Source: Paenibacillus sp. Soil750 (GTDB lineage: Bacteria; Bacillota; Bacilli; Paenibacillales; NBRC-103111). Taken from it: a stretch of DNA of 64,000 bases. Positions 26,986 to 35,294 of the stretch are shown piece by piece. The stretch's first letter is position 1; every line of letters starts with the position of its first letter. A program made the position numbers and the translations under genes. The stretch covers positions 62,812 to 126,811 of the forward strand of contig NZ_LMSD01000002.1 in assembly GCF_001428045.1 (NCBI RefSeq), written 5' to 3'. The notes under the pieces are model-generated. The model saw only the letters and a list, made by a program, of their open reading frames with translations, was not told where the DNA came from and ran no database searches.

Positions 26986-28104
26986 CTAGTCGCCTAAGAA
27001 GGCTCTTTTCATACGTTCAAAAATAGACTGGCTTTGCTCATGCGTATGCTCGCCGCTTTGCTTGCCGAACTGACGCAGTAAATCCTTCTGATCTTCTGAC
27101 AAGTTCGTCGGTGTCATCACGATGACTTTCACGTGTTGATCCCCTTGACCGAATCCACGAAGATGCGGAACGCCTTTGCCTTTCAGACGGAAGTACGTAT
27201 CGGTTTGCGTACCTGCTGGAATCTTGAGCTTCACTTTCTCAGTTAGCGTAGGGATTTCAATTTCATCACCAAGCGCCGCCTGCATGAAAGTCAATGGCAC
27301 TTCACAGTACACATCATTACCTTCACGTTGGAAGAACTCATGGTTTTTCACACGAATCACAACATAAAGATCACCTGACGGGCCTCCACGTGTTCCGCCT
27401 TCACCTTCACCAGAAACGCGAAGTTGAGCACCATCATCTACCCCAGCTGGAATCTTGATGTGAATGGTGCGAGTCTTTTTCACTTTACCAGCGCCATGAC
27501 ATGTTCCGCATTTTTCTTTGATGATTTTACCGGAACCATTACATGACGTACATACGCGGCGATTCACAATACGGCCAAATGCTGTATTCTGAACCACTTC
27601 TTGTTGTCCGCTACCATGACAGCCGCCACATGTTTCTGGCTTTGTTCCAGCTTTGGCACCGGAACCATGACATGTATCACAATTTTCAGTACGCGGAATG
27701 TTGATATCCATTTCTTTGCCGAAAATGGCTTCTTTGAATTCCACTGTCATCGTGTATTGCAAATCATTACCGCGTTGTGGGGCATTCGGATTACGACGAT
27801 TGCCACCGCCACCGCCGCCAAAGAACATATCAAAAATATCCCCGAAGCCGCCGCTGAAGTCTTGACCGCCGCCAAATCCTTGATTCGGATCTACGTGACC
27901 GAACTGATCATATTGCGCTTTCTTCTGATCATCACTCAGAACGTCATAGGCGTCTTTCGCTTCTTTGAACTTATCTTCTGCATCTGCCGCTTTATTCACG
28001 TCAGGGTGATATTGACGTGCCATTTTACGGTAAGCCTTCTTGATCTCTTCCTGTGAAGCATTCTTCCCGAGACCTAACACCTCGTAATAATCACGTTTAC
28101 TCAC
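26986..28104 (-). CDS. dnaJ: Chaperone protein DnaJ
   Basis: DnaJ is the Hsp40 partner that delivers clients to DnaK and stimulates its ATPase. The 372-residue protein has the J domain ([17 protein letters not shown], with the YHPDVNK HPD motif), a Gly-rich region ([16 protein letters not shown]), four CXXCXGXG zinc motifs ([32 protein letters not shown]) and the C-terminal substrate domains. I chose GTG at 28104 (protein begins [11 protein letters not shown]) because GGAG lies 8 bases upstream. An ATG 21 bases earlier overlaps that ribosome site. It is the last gene of the CIRCE operon. Confidence 0.97.
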   Translation of the reverse strand: MSKRDYYEVLGLGKNASQEEIKKAYRKMARQYHPDVNKAADAEDKFKEAKDAYDVLSDDQKKAQYDQFGHVDPNQGFGGGQDFSGGFGDIFDMFFGGGGGGNRRNPNAPQRGNDLQYTMTVEFKEAIFGKEMDINIPRTENCDTCHGSGAKAGTKPETCGGCHGSGQQEVVQNTAFGRIVNRRVCTSCNGSGKIIKEKCGTCHGAGKVKKTRTIHIKIPAGVDDGAQLRVSGEGEGGTRGGPSGDLYVVIRVKNHEFFQREGNDVYCEVPLTFMQAALGDEIEIPTLTEKVKLKIPAGTQTDTYFRLKGKGVPHLRGFGQGDQHVKVIVMTPTNLSEDQKDLLRQFGKQSGEHTHEQSQSIFERMKRAFLGD

Positions 28105-28139
28105 TTGTTCCACTCCCATGTTCAAGACTACAAACGGAA

Positions 28140-28176
28140 AGTCAAAGCCGTGGAGAAACTCCAGTGGGCTTTGACT
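28140..28176 (-). other. Stem-loop in the dnaK-dnaJ intergenic region
   Basis: AGTCAAAGCC (28140-28149) pairs perfectly with GGCTTTGACT (28167-28176), with an inner TGGAG/CTCCA extension. Only TTTCCGTTTG follows on the minus strand, so it is a weak terminator at best. It could instead be a processing or stability element that lowers dnaJ relative to dnaK. Confidence 0.55.
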
Positions 28177-28244
28177 CTAACGTTCCATGCGTAACAAACA
28201 GTGTTTAAAAAACTTCTTTAAACTTCTATTTAGTTAGAATATGT

Positions 28245-30083
28245 TTATTTTTTAGGTTCGTCAACCACTTCGTAGTCCGCGTCTACAACATTTTCTCTGC
28301 CTTTAGGTGCTTCGCCTGCGCCAGCATCAGGACCTGGGCCTTGATCTTGGGAAGCTTGCTCATATAATTTAACAGAAAGTTGTTGAATGACTTCAGTCAA
28401 TTCTTCTGTTGCTTTTTTGATCGTCTCAAGATCGTTGCCAGCAAGAGCAGCTGTAACTTTCTCTTTCGCTGCATTCGCTTTGTCGATCTCGCCTTGGTCT
28501 ACTTTGTCGCCAAGATCTTTGATCGTTTTGTCAACGGAGTACACCAATTGATCAGCTTCGTTACGAGCTTCTACAAGCTCTTTACGTGCGCGATCTTCTT
28601 CAGCATGCGCTTCCGCATCTTTCACCATTTGTTCAACTTCTGCATCGCTCAAGCCGCTGGAAGAAGTGATCGTGATTTTTTGGCTTTTGCCTGTTCCTTT
28701 ATCCAAAGCAGACACGTTAACGATACCGTTCGCATCGATATCGAAGCTTACTTCGATTTGCGGAACGCCGCGTGGAGCTGGAGGAATGTCACCTAGCATG
28801 AAGCGGCCAAGTGTTTTGTTACCGCTAGCCATGGAGCGCTCACCTTGAAGAACGTGAATTTCTACGCTAGTTTGGTTATCTGCATAAGTGGAGTACACTT
28901 GTGATTTCGTAGTAGGAATCGTTGTGTTGCGGTCGATCATTTTCGTGAATACGCCGCCTGCTGTTTCGATACCAAGGGAAAGTGGTGTTACGTCAAGAAG
29001 AACAACGTCTTTCACCTCACCAGTCAAGACACCAGCTTGAACAGCTGCGCCAAGGGCAACAACTTCATCCGGGTTAACACCTTTGTGTGGCTCTTTACCG
29101 ATTAATTTCTTGATTGCTTCTACAACCGCAGGAATACGAGTGGATCCACCAACTAGAACAACTTTATCGATTTGGCTTGTGGACAAACCAGAATCTTGAA
29201 GTGCTTGACGAGTTGGTCCTAATGTTCTTTCAACTAGACCAGCGGAAAGCTCTTCGAACTTCGCACGCGTCAAGTTTAACTCCAAATGCTGAGGTACGCC
29301 GTCTGCTACCGTGATGAACGGAAGGGAAACCGTCGTAGTCAAAACACCAGAAAGTTCTTTTTTCGCTTTTTCAGCAGCATCTTTCAAACGTTGAACTGCC
29401 GCTTTATCTTTGGAAAGGTCAATGCCTTGTTCTTTTTTGAATTCAGCAACGAGGTAATCCATAACAACTTGGTCAAAGTCATCTCCGCCCAATTTGTTGT
29501 CACCGCTTGTTGCTTTAACTTCGAAGAAACCATCGCCTAGCTCAAGGATGGATACGTCGAATGTACCGCCACCAAGGTCATAAACAAGAATTGTTTGATC
29601 TTCTGTTTTTTCCAAACCGTATGCAAGTGCTGCAGCAGTTGGCTCATTGACGATACGAAGTACTTCAAGACCAGCAATTTTACCAGCATCTTTAGTTGCT
29701 TGACGTTGGCTATCGTTGAAGTAAGCAGGAACCGTGATTACCGCTTGCGTAACCGTTTGACCAAGGTAAGCTTCTGCATCCGCTTTTAGCTTTTGCAAGA
29801 TGATTGCAGAGATCTCTTGTGGCGTGTAGTCTTTGCCATCAATGTGCTCTTTATGGTTCGTACCAATGTGACGCTTGATGGAACTGATTGTTTTGTCTGG
29901 GTTTGTGATCGCTTGACGTTTAGCAGTTTCACCAACTACACGCTCGCCATCTTTCTTGAAACCTACAACGGATGGCGTTGTGCGGTTACCTTCTGGATTT
30001 GGAATAACAACAGCTTCTCCGCCTTCCATAACGGCAACGCAAGAATTTGTAGTACCTAAGTCAATACCAATTACTTTACTCAT
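28245..30083 (-). CDS. dnaK: Chaperone protein DnaK (Hsp70)
   Basis: DnaK binds exposed hydrophobic peptides in an ATP-dependent cycle with DnaJ and GrpE. The 612-residue protein begins [18 protein letters not shown]. It has the actin-fold motifs [34 protein letters not shown] and [13 protein letters not shown], then the substrate domain and the lid, ending in an acidic [11 protein letters not shown] tail. The ATG at 30083 follows AAGGAGG at 9 bases. The open frame continues 21 codons upstream into the grpE-dnaK gap without conservation. Length is normal for Bacillales. Confidence 0.98.
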   Translation of the reverse strand: MSKVIGIDLGTTNSCVAVMEGGEAVVIPNPEGNRTTPSVVGFKKDGERVVGETAKRQAITNPDKTISSIKRHIGTNHKEHIDGKDYTPQEISAIILQKLKADAEAYLGQTVTQAVITVPAYFNDSQRQATKDAGKIAGLEVLRIVNEPTAAALAYGLEKTEDQTILVYDLGGGTFDVSILELGDGFFEVKATSGDNKLGGDDFDQVVMDYLVAEFKKEQGIDLSKDKAAVQRLKDAAEKAKKELSGVLTTTVSLPFITVADGVPQHLELNLTRAKFEELSAGLVERTLGPTRQALQDSGLSTSQIDKVVLVGGSTRIPAVVEAIKKLIGKEPHKGVNPDEVVALGAAVQAGVLTGEVKDVVLLDVTPLSLGIETAGGVFTKMIDRNTTIPTTKSQVYSTYADNQTSVEIHVLQGERSMASGNKTLGRFMLGDIPPAPRGVPQIEVSFDIDANGIVNVSALDKGTGKSQKITITSSSGLSDAEVEQMVKDAEAHAEEDRARKELVEARNEADQLVYSVDKTIKDLGDKVDQGEIDKANAAKEKVTAALAGNDLETIKKATEELTEVIQQLSVKLYEQASQDQGPGPDAGAGEAPKGRENVVDADYEVVDEPKK

Positions 30084-30146
30084 GTAAAGATGCCTCCTTA
30101 TGTTCCCTAGGAACGTCATTAGTTTTTTAGAATGGAATAAGATCAA

Positions 30147-30710
30147 CTATACGCTAACTTTAACCATTGCAGGTCGGATGACCTTATCTTTTAGGATATA
30201 GCCTTTTTGCAATTCTTCTACAACAATACCTTCTTCATGCTCCTCGGATTCCACTTGCATCACGGCTTGATGGAATTCAGGGTTGAACGGTTGACCAACA
30301 GCTTCGATAGGCTTAAGCCCTTCAGCAGTTAATAGTTGATCGATACCGCGGTATGTCATATCCAAGCCCTTCACCAATGCGTCGAAATCCTTCGTCTCTT
30401 TGCTTGAAGACAGCGCGCGATCAAAGTTATCCACAATCGGTAATAGCTGCTCAATCAATTTTAGCGAAGCGTATTTCGCGAAATCTTCCTTCTCCGCTCT
30501 TGCACGGCGACGGAAGTTGTCGAAGTCCGCTTGAACGCGTAATAAACGCTGATAGTTTTCTTCGGCTTGCACACGCGCCTGTTCCAATTCGCTAGATACT
30601 GTAGCTTCCTCGGAAACTTCTACACCAGCTTCATCAGTCGTTGCTTCGTTATCGGCTGCGTATGTAGTGTCAATGTCTTGTTCGACTGTTTTGTTATCTC
30701 CAGTACTCAA
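30147..30710 (-). CDS. grpE: Nucleotide exchange factor GrpE
   Basis: GrpE releases ADP from DnaK. The 187-residue protein has an acidic unstructured N-terminus, a long helix (EENYQRLLRVQADFDNFRRR) and the C-terminal beta domain (VGQPFNPEFHQAVMQVESEE and KGYILKDKVIRPAMVKVS). The start is TTG at 30710, 10 bases after AGGAGG, and no better ATG is available. It lies between the archaeal-like chaperonin and dnaK; in Bacillus it would directly follow hrcA. Confidence 0.97.
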   Translation of the reverse strand: MSTGDNKTVEQDIDTTYAADNEATTDEAGVEVSEEATVSSELEQARVQAEENYQRLLRVQADFDNFRRRARAEKEDFAKYASLKLIEQLLPIVDNFDRALSSSKETKDFDALVKGLDMTYRGIDQLLTAEGLKPIEAVGQPFNPEFHQAVMQVESEEHEEGIVVEELQKGYILKDKVIRPAMVKVSV

Positions 30711-30767
30711 TTGTCCTTCACCTCCTAAACATAATACACGATGGATTTGGGTTTAGTTTGCCCATCT

Positions 30768-32291
30768 TTAGTTCTCTTCAAAAGGCTGCTTCATCTTAAT
30801 CACTGTATGGATACGCAGCACCGCGGCAGCAACTTCCCCAGCCGCTTGCAGAGCGTGAATTTTCACATCTGTCGGATCCATGATCCCCGCTTCCACAAAA
30901 TCCGTGATCAACCCCGTATCACAATCGATCCCTAGGCTGTCCGTATCCTGCGCAAGCTGGGCCGCTTTCAACTCTTCAACCTTCTCGAGCGGATTGTAGC
31001 CTGCATTCACGACGATTTGCGACAGTGGCTTGCGCAGTGCTCCCGCGACAGCGGCCACACCAAAGCCCTCCATGCCCTTCATCGTCTCGCGCACACGCTC
31101 CAGATCATGTGCGACGGCCATCTCCGCTGCGCCGCCGCCAGGCAAGTACCCGCCGCGCACGGCGGCTTGGACGGCTGACGCAGCGTCCTTCGCGATGCGC
31201 GAGCGCTCATGCGCCGCTTCGCGCGTCGCGGCACCAACGATCACGGTCACGTGCTGTTCGCCGTGACCGCGCGCCACGCGTACGCGCTCTAACCGCTCGT
31301 CATACGCGGCATAGCCCGCGTGACCGAGAGCAGCGCTCAGCTCCGGCGCGCTCTTGCGCAGCGCCGTGCGCCGCACCGGCCTAGCGCCGGTGTGCTCGCT
31401 CAGCAGCTGCAAGTCCCGGCGGGACAGCCGCTGCAGCACGAGGATGCCATGGTCGGAGCAGAACTGCTCCGCCTCAGGGTCAACCCCGCGGTCTGATGCA
31501 ATCAGCCCGACGCCAAGCTCCAGCAGCGAGCCGAGGCTGCTGCGGAAGAGCTCCCGGAGCTGCATGTAGCGCTGGAAGCCTGCCTCGGTTACCAGCGATT
31601 CTTCGCTGACCGCCTCAGGCTCCAGGGCATCATGCAGCACGAGAATGCGCGCATCTCGCCGCTCATGCTCGAGATGTAGGTTCATCGGCTTCTGGTTCAG
31701 CAGAATGCCGGTCCAAACCTCGCTACTCGCTTCTTCATGTGCGATCACGCTGTCCGCGAAGCGATAGCCTTCTTCGCGCAGCTTCGCCTCACCGACCGCT
31801 TCCGCTGCTTGAATGATAAGCTTAGCGATATCTGTTTGCTCGCGCCCCGCCGTATAAGCAATCCGCTGCAGCGCGCGATCTCCAAGGCCTACAATCTGAC
31901 GACTACGGCCCTGTAAGCTCGCTACGGCCAATTCAATGCCCTGTAGCATGCCAGTGACAACCTTGGCAACAGGGACGCCGCGAGTAACTTGTGCGACGCC
32001 TTCTTGCACCATGGCTCCGGCAAGCACTGTGGCTGTCGTTGTGCCATCGCCAATTTGGCGTTGTTGACTGCGAGCGACTTGAATCATTAGCCTAGCAGCA
32101 GGATGAGTAACATCCATCTTTTCCAATATGGTTACACCATCGTTAGTAATGATGACATCACCTTGGCCGCCAACTAACATGGTATCTAGTCCTTTAGGAC
32201 CTAGGGTTCCTTCGACAGCAGAACAAATCGCTCTGACTGCCGCAGCATTATTCACTAACGTAGAGTACCGTTCTTCACTTTCACCGTGCAT
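30768..32291 (-). CDS. Archaeal-like (group II/III) chaperonin of the TCP-1/cpn60 superfamily
   Basis: This is a thermosome-like chaperonin, not GroEL. The 507-residue product shows group II signatures. TLGPKGLDTMLV is at residues 29-40, ITNDGVTILEKMDVTHPAA at 48-66 and IGDGTTTATV, with the catalytic Asp, at 80-89. Later come GGYLPGGGAAEMAV, NAGYNPLEKVEEL and a tail that matches the thermosome GIIDP...K..A...A end (GIMDPTDVKIHALQAAGEVA). The apical domain includes the stretch that forms the built-in lid in thermosomes (about residues 230-260), so no GroES partner would be needed. The ATG at 32291 follows AGGAG at 8 bases and lies 14 bases after the hrcA stop. Bases 31000-31800 are very G+C rich. 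Related 'group III' chaperonins in Firmicutes such as Carboxydothermus are also encoded in the dnaK operon. Confidence 0.9.
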   Translation of the reverse strand: MHGESEERYSTLVNNAAAVRAICSAVEGTLGPKGLDTMLVGGQGDVIITNDGVTILEKMDVTHPAARLMIQVARSQQRQIGDGTTTATVLAGAMVQEGVAQVTRGVPVAKVVTGMLQGIELAVASLQGRSRQIVGLGDRALQRIAYTAGREQTDIAKLIIQAAEAVGEAKLREEGYRFADSVIAHEEASSEVWTGILLNQKPMNLHLEHERRDARILVLHDALEPEAVSEESLVTEAGFQRYMQLRELFRSSLGSLLELGVGLIASDRGVDPEAEQFCSDHGILVLQRLSRRDLQLLSEHTGARPVRRTALRKSAPELSAALGHAGYAAYDERLERVRVARGHGEQHVTVIVGAATREAAHERSRIAKDAASAVQAAVRGGYLPGGGAAEMAVAHDLERVRETMKGMEGFGVAAVAGALRKPLSQIVVNAGYNPLEKVEELKAAQLAQDTDSLGIDCDTGLITDFVEAGIMDPTDVKIHALQAAGEVAAAVLRIHTVIKMKQPFEEN

Positions 32292-32305
32292 GGGTTTGAC
32301 TCCTG

Positions 32306-33334
32306 TCATTTGCCATACCAACGTCCTAGGACCAATTCCATATGCTTCGATAGATGTTCCATTAAACCAATGACTCTACCGTATTCCATGCGAGTAGGTC
32401 CCAAAATACCAATCGTTCCAAGCGGCGTACCGCCAATGGAATAAGAAGCTGTAATTAAACTGCAATTCGATATGGCTTCAATACTATTCTCAGCACCAAT
32501 TTTAATCTCAATGCCTTCATTTGACGGAGTAAATAACTTGATTAGGGTTGGTGCTTCTTCCAGCAGATCAAAAATGCTCTTTACTTTCTCCACGTCCTTA
32601 AACTCAGGCTGTGTAAGCATATTTGTCATCCCACTAAGGAATACACGGTCCTTCTCATCACTTTGAAGCACGCTTTCCACCAAACCAAGAAGCTCTTGAT
32701 AGCCGGTGACATATTTGCTTAACTCGTTAGAAATTTCATTGTAGAGCTTCGATTTAAACTGAACCAATGGCACATTCTTAAGCCTAGTGTTCAGAATATT
32801 AACGACCTTCTCGATTTCCGACATCGGAATCCCTTCGGGTATCGTTACAGTCTTATTTTCAACATGACCCGTATTCATCACTAGGATCGCAACAGCCGTT
32901 GTATCCGAGATCGGAATAATTTGGATATGCTTCAATGTCGTGCTAAATACTTCAGGACCGAGCACAATAGACGTGTAATTCGTAAGACTGGAGAGCATGC
33001 CAGCAACGTGCTGAATAACACCTTCCATCTCTTGAATACGTTCTGCGAAAGCCCCCTTCATGGAGTCCAAATCATGACTTTGCAAGGAGCCGTGCTTCAA
33101 CAAATGATCGACATAATAGCGATAACCTTTGTGTGAAGGAATACGACCTGCGGACGTATGAGGCTGCTCAAGATAGCCCATTTCTTCGAGATCAGACATT
33201 TCATTACGTATGGTCGCTGGACTAAAACCAACATTCCCACGCTTCGAAATACTTCGCGAACCAATTGGCTCCGCTGAACGAACGTAATCATCAATGATTG
33301 CACTTAAAATCATGCGTTGGCGCTCTGTCAACAT
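32306..33334 (-). CDS. hrcA: Heat-inducible transcription repressor HrcA
   Basis: HrcA binds CIRCE and represses class I heat-shock genes; its activity depends on a chaperonin in known systems. The 342-residue protein has the N-terminal winged helix (LTERQRMILSAIIDDYVRSA, RSISKRGNVGFSPATIRNEM), then GYLEQPHTSAGRIPSHKGYR, and the central GAF-like domain ending in IGILGPTRMEYGRVI. It is the first gene of the operon and autoregulated through the CIRCE element 42 bases upstream. Confidence 0.97.
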   Translation of the reverse strand: MLTERQRMILSAIIDDYVRSAEPIGSRSISKRGNVGFSPATIRNEMSDLEEMGYLEQPHTSAGRIPSHKGYRYYVDHLLKHGSLQSHDLDSMKGAFAERIQEMEGVIQHVAGMLSSLTNYTSIVLGPEVFSTTLKHIQIIPISDTTAVAILVMNTGHVENKTVTIPEGIPMSEIEKVVNILNTRLKNVPLVQFKSKLYNEISNELSKYVTGYQELLGLVESVLQSDEKDRVFLSGMTNMLTQPEFKDVEKVKSIFDLLEEAPTLIKLFTPSNEGIEIKIGAENSIEAISNCSLITASYSIGGTPLGTIGILGPTRMEYGRVIGLMEHLSKHMELVLGRWYGK

Positions 33335-33375
33335 GAGTACCCCTCCTCCTCACTTCTCACTATTTGCCACCTTCG

Positions 33376-33402
33376 TTAGCACTCGTATTTAGTGAGTGCT
33401 AA
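33376..33402 (-). promoter_or_regulatory. CIRCE operator of the hrcA-chaperonin-grpE-dnaK-dnaJ operon
   Basis: TTAGCACTC (33376-33384), 9 bases, then GAGTGCTAA (33394-33402): a perfect match to the CIRCE inverted repeat. It lies in the hrcA leader, between the predicted start of transcription and the hrcA ribosome site. Confidence 0.97.
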
Positions 33403-33410
33403 ATCCTAAT

Positions 33411-33438
33411 ACAAAAATAACAGACCCTAAGGTCTGTT
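33411..33438 (-). terminator. Terminator of the GNAT gene, nested in the hrcA promoter
   Basis: AACAGACC (33419-33426) pairs with GGTCTGTT (33431-33438) around a 4-base loop and is followed on the minus strand by ATTTTTGT. It begins only about 7 bases after the GNAT stop codon. Its T run coincides with the hrcA -10 region. Confidence 0.8.
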
Positions 33439-33443
33439 GTCAA
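33414..33443 (-). promoter_or_regulatory. Predicted sigma-A promoter of the hrcA operon
   Basis: On the minus strand TTGACA (33443-33438) is followed after 18 bases by TATTTT (33419-33414). The predicted start falls just before CIRCE. The spacer is almost entirely the stem-loop of the upstream gene's terminator. Confidence 0.6.
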
Positions 33444-33444
33444 G

Positions 33445-33918
33445 TCAATCCAAACGTTTAAGTACGGCGATTTCGTCGCAACAATACTGTTTTTTGCAAT
33501 GCATGCAGTCTCTCCAAACCTTCTCAGGAAAAATCTCCTTCGGAACGAGTGTAAAGCCGTTTTTCAGAAAGAAAGCCACTTCATAAGTAAGTGCCATAAC
33601 TTTAATAATTCCTTGACTTCTTGCCTCTTCAACTAAGAAATCAACCAGCTTGCCACCGATCCCTTGACCCTTGTAGCCAGGCGTCATCCCAAGTGAGCGA
33701 ATCTCAACAAGATCTGGTCCTAGTCTCGTCAATGAACCGCAGCCTATTAATAAGCCATCAAATTCAGCGACAACAAACGTATCAATTTGATCTTGGAGCA
33801 TTTCCCTGCTCCGCGGCAGCATGATGCCTTGCTTGGCATACCCCTGTATAATTTCAAAAAGTTTATCGATATCATCCACTGAAGCTTTTCTTACGGACAC
33901 CGTAGTTGATGTATTCAC
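33445..33918 (-). CDS. GNAT-family N-acetyltransferase (ArgA-like)
   Basis: A single-domain GNAT enzyme with the acetyl-CoA loop in LGMTPGYKGQGIGGKLVDFL and a late YEVAFFLKNGFTLV. Its C-terminus has a cysteine cluster, DCMHCKKQYCCDE, that recurs in ArgA-like GNAT proteins of bacilli (recall). The acceptor substrate is not known. The start is uncertain. I chose GTG at 33918, after GGTGGGGA; a GTG at 33960 would add 14 residues without an obvious ribosome site. It lies immediately upstream of the hrcA promoter with its own terminator. Confidence 0.75.
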   Translation of the reverse strand: MNTSTTVSVRKASVDDIDKLFEIIQGYAKQGIMLPRSREMLQDQIDTFVVAEFDGLLIGCGSLTRLGPDLVEIRSLGMTPGYKGQGIGGKLVDFLVEEARSQGIIKVMALTYEVAFFLKNGFTLVPKEIFPEKVWRDCMHCKKQYCCDEIAVLKRLD

Positions 33919-34059
33919 GCTTCCCCACCCACCATTCGCACAAAAATGCATAAAAGCCACGCTAGCGCCCTGCGGCTTTCCGCTGTTTCGCTTGTGGATT
34001 CATGTATAAATATACAACAATACGTATAAATGCACAAGCGTTTTTTGCGCTATTTCGGA

Positions 34060-35211
34060 TTAGCTTAAGAACGAGGCAAAGACTTCATTTCCTAACAAAA
34101 TGCCGTGCTTGGACAGACGATATCCTTCTGGCGTTTGCTCAATCAGCTTTTTGTTTATCCAGCTTTGCAGGGTAGCTCCAAAATGGGATTCGATCGTCTC
34201 TCCGAATTGATCCATGAAGTCGTTGCTTCGCACACCCTCTAGCAGGCGCAAGCCAACCATCATAAAGTCTTCCATCGCTTCTTGTGGAGTAACATCGAAT
34301 TGCTCCATGATCGGTAAACCAAGCTTCGTTGCATCAATGTACGGTTGGATGCCCTTCACATTCACATGACGCTTACCATTCATATACCCGTGTGCACCTG
34401 CGCCTAATCCGTAATAAGAACGGTTGCGCCAATACATCGTATTATGTCTGCTTTCGCGGCCCGGTTTGGCAAAGTTACTGATTTCATATTGCTTGTAACC
34501 CGCTCCCTCCAGCCTTTTCATAATCAACTCGTACATATCGACTTCCTCATCTTCACTCGGGAGCGGCAGTTGATTTTTGTTGAACAAGGTGTGGAATAAC
34601 GTGTTTTCTTCTACTTTCAAGCTGTATATTGAATAATGCTGCAAATCAAGCGATAGCGCCTCATCTAATGTAGCCTGCATGATTTCCACCGTTTGCTTCG
34701 GAAGCCCGAACATCAGGTCGATCGATAAATTATCGAAGCCTAGCTTTTTCGCATTGGCAATACTTCTATGCACATCATCTGTATTATGAATACGGCCGAT
34801 CGCCGCAAGAATATCATTGTTAAACGATTGCACACCAAAGCTGATGCGATTTACACCGCCAGCTTTCATGACAGCAAGTTTATCTTCGTCCGTTGTTCCC
34901 GGGTTGGCCTCCATCGAAAATTCGACTTCTGTACTGTCCGCTGGGAAATAAGTGCGTACGATACGTAAGAAACGTTCCATTTGATCTGGAAGCAACACCG
35001 TTGGCGTTCCCCCGCCGACAAAGATCGTCTCCACCTTCTGAGGAGGATGGTTCCTTACCGTGAGCTCCATTTCACGCTCAAGCGCATCTAGATATTCCAT
35101 CACAGGTTGGCCTTTGAGCACGTACGAGTTAAAGTCGCAGTAATGACATTTATTTGTGCAAAAAGGGATATGAATGTACACCGCCGTAGGCGTTGTATAA
35201 GTAACTAACAT
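34060..35211 (-). CDS. hemW: Radical SAM heme chaperone HemW
   Basis: HemW is a radical-SAM protein related to HemN that binds heme and is thought to deliver it to respiratory proteins. The 383-residue product has IHIPFCTNKCHYCDF, with the CX3CX2C cluster at Cys18, 22 and 25, then IFVGGGTPT and ISFGVQSFN. The HemW-type HNTMYW motif is also present. It lacks the fourth cysteine typical of true HemN. I chose the ATG at 35211 after AAAGGA at 8 bases; the longer frame overlaps the hairpin after lepA. In Bacillus it likewise sits between lepA and hrcA. Confidence 0.95.
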   Translation of the reverse strand: MLVTYTTPTAVYIHIPFCTNKCHYCDFNSYVLKGQPVMEYLDALEREMELTVRNHPPQKVETIFVGGGTPTVLLPDQMERFLRIVRTYFPADSTEVEFSMEANPGTTDEDKLAVMKAGGVNRISFGVQSFNNDILAAIGRIHNTDDVHRSIANAKKLGFDNLSIDLMFGLPKQTVEIMQATLDEALSLDLQHYSIYSLKVEENTLFHTLFNKNQLPLPSEDEEVDMYELIMKRLEGAGYKQYEISNFAKPGRESRHNTMYWRNRSYYGLGAGAHGYMNGKRHVNVKGIQPYIDATKLGLPIMEQFDVTPQEAMEDFMMVGLRLLEGVRSNDFMDQFGETIESHFGATLQSWINKKLIEQTPEGYRLSKHGILLGNEVFASFLS

Positions 35212-35242
35212 AAGGGTATTCCTTTCCACGGTCACAATTGAC

Positions 35243-35281
35243 AAAAAGCCAAGGGACAGCGTACGCTGCCACCCCAGCTTT
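35243..35281 (-). terminator. Possible terminator or attenuator between lepA and hemW
   Basis: On the minus strand AAAGC...GCTTT encloses GGCAGCGTACGCTGTCC and is followed by TTTTTGTC. It lies 14 bases past the lepA stop and ends before the hemW ribosome site. Confidence 0.5.
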
Positions 35282-35294
35282 GAGTTCCATGCAT

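Noticed and set aside
31025-31384. Plus-strand frames opposite the chaperonin gene
   Set aside because: Same effect of high G+C; products are Arg/Ala/Pro rich with no recognisable motif.
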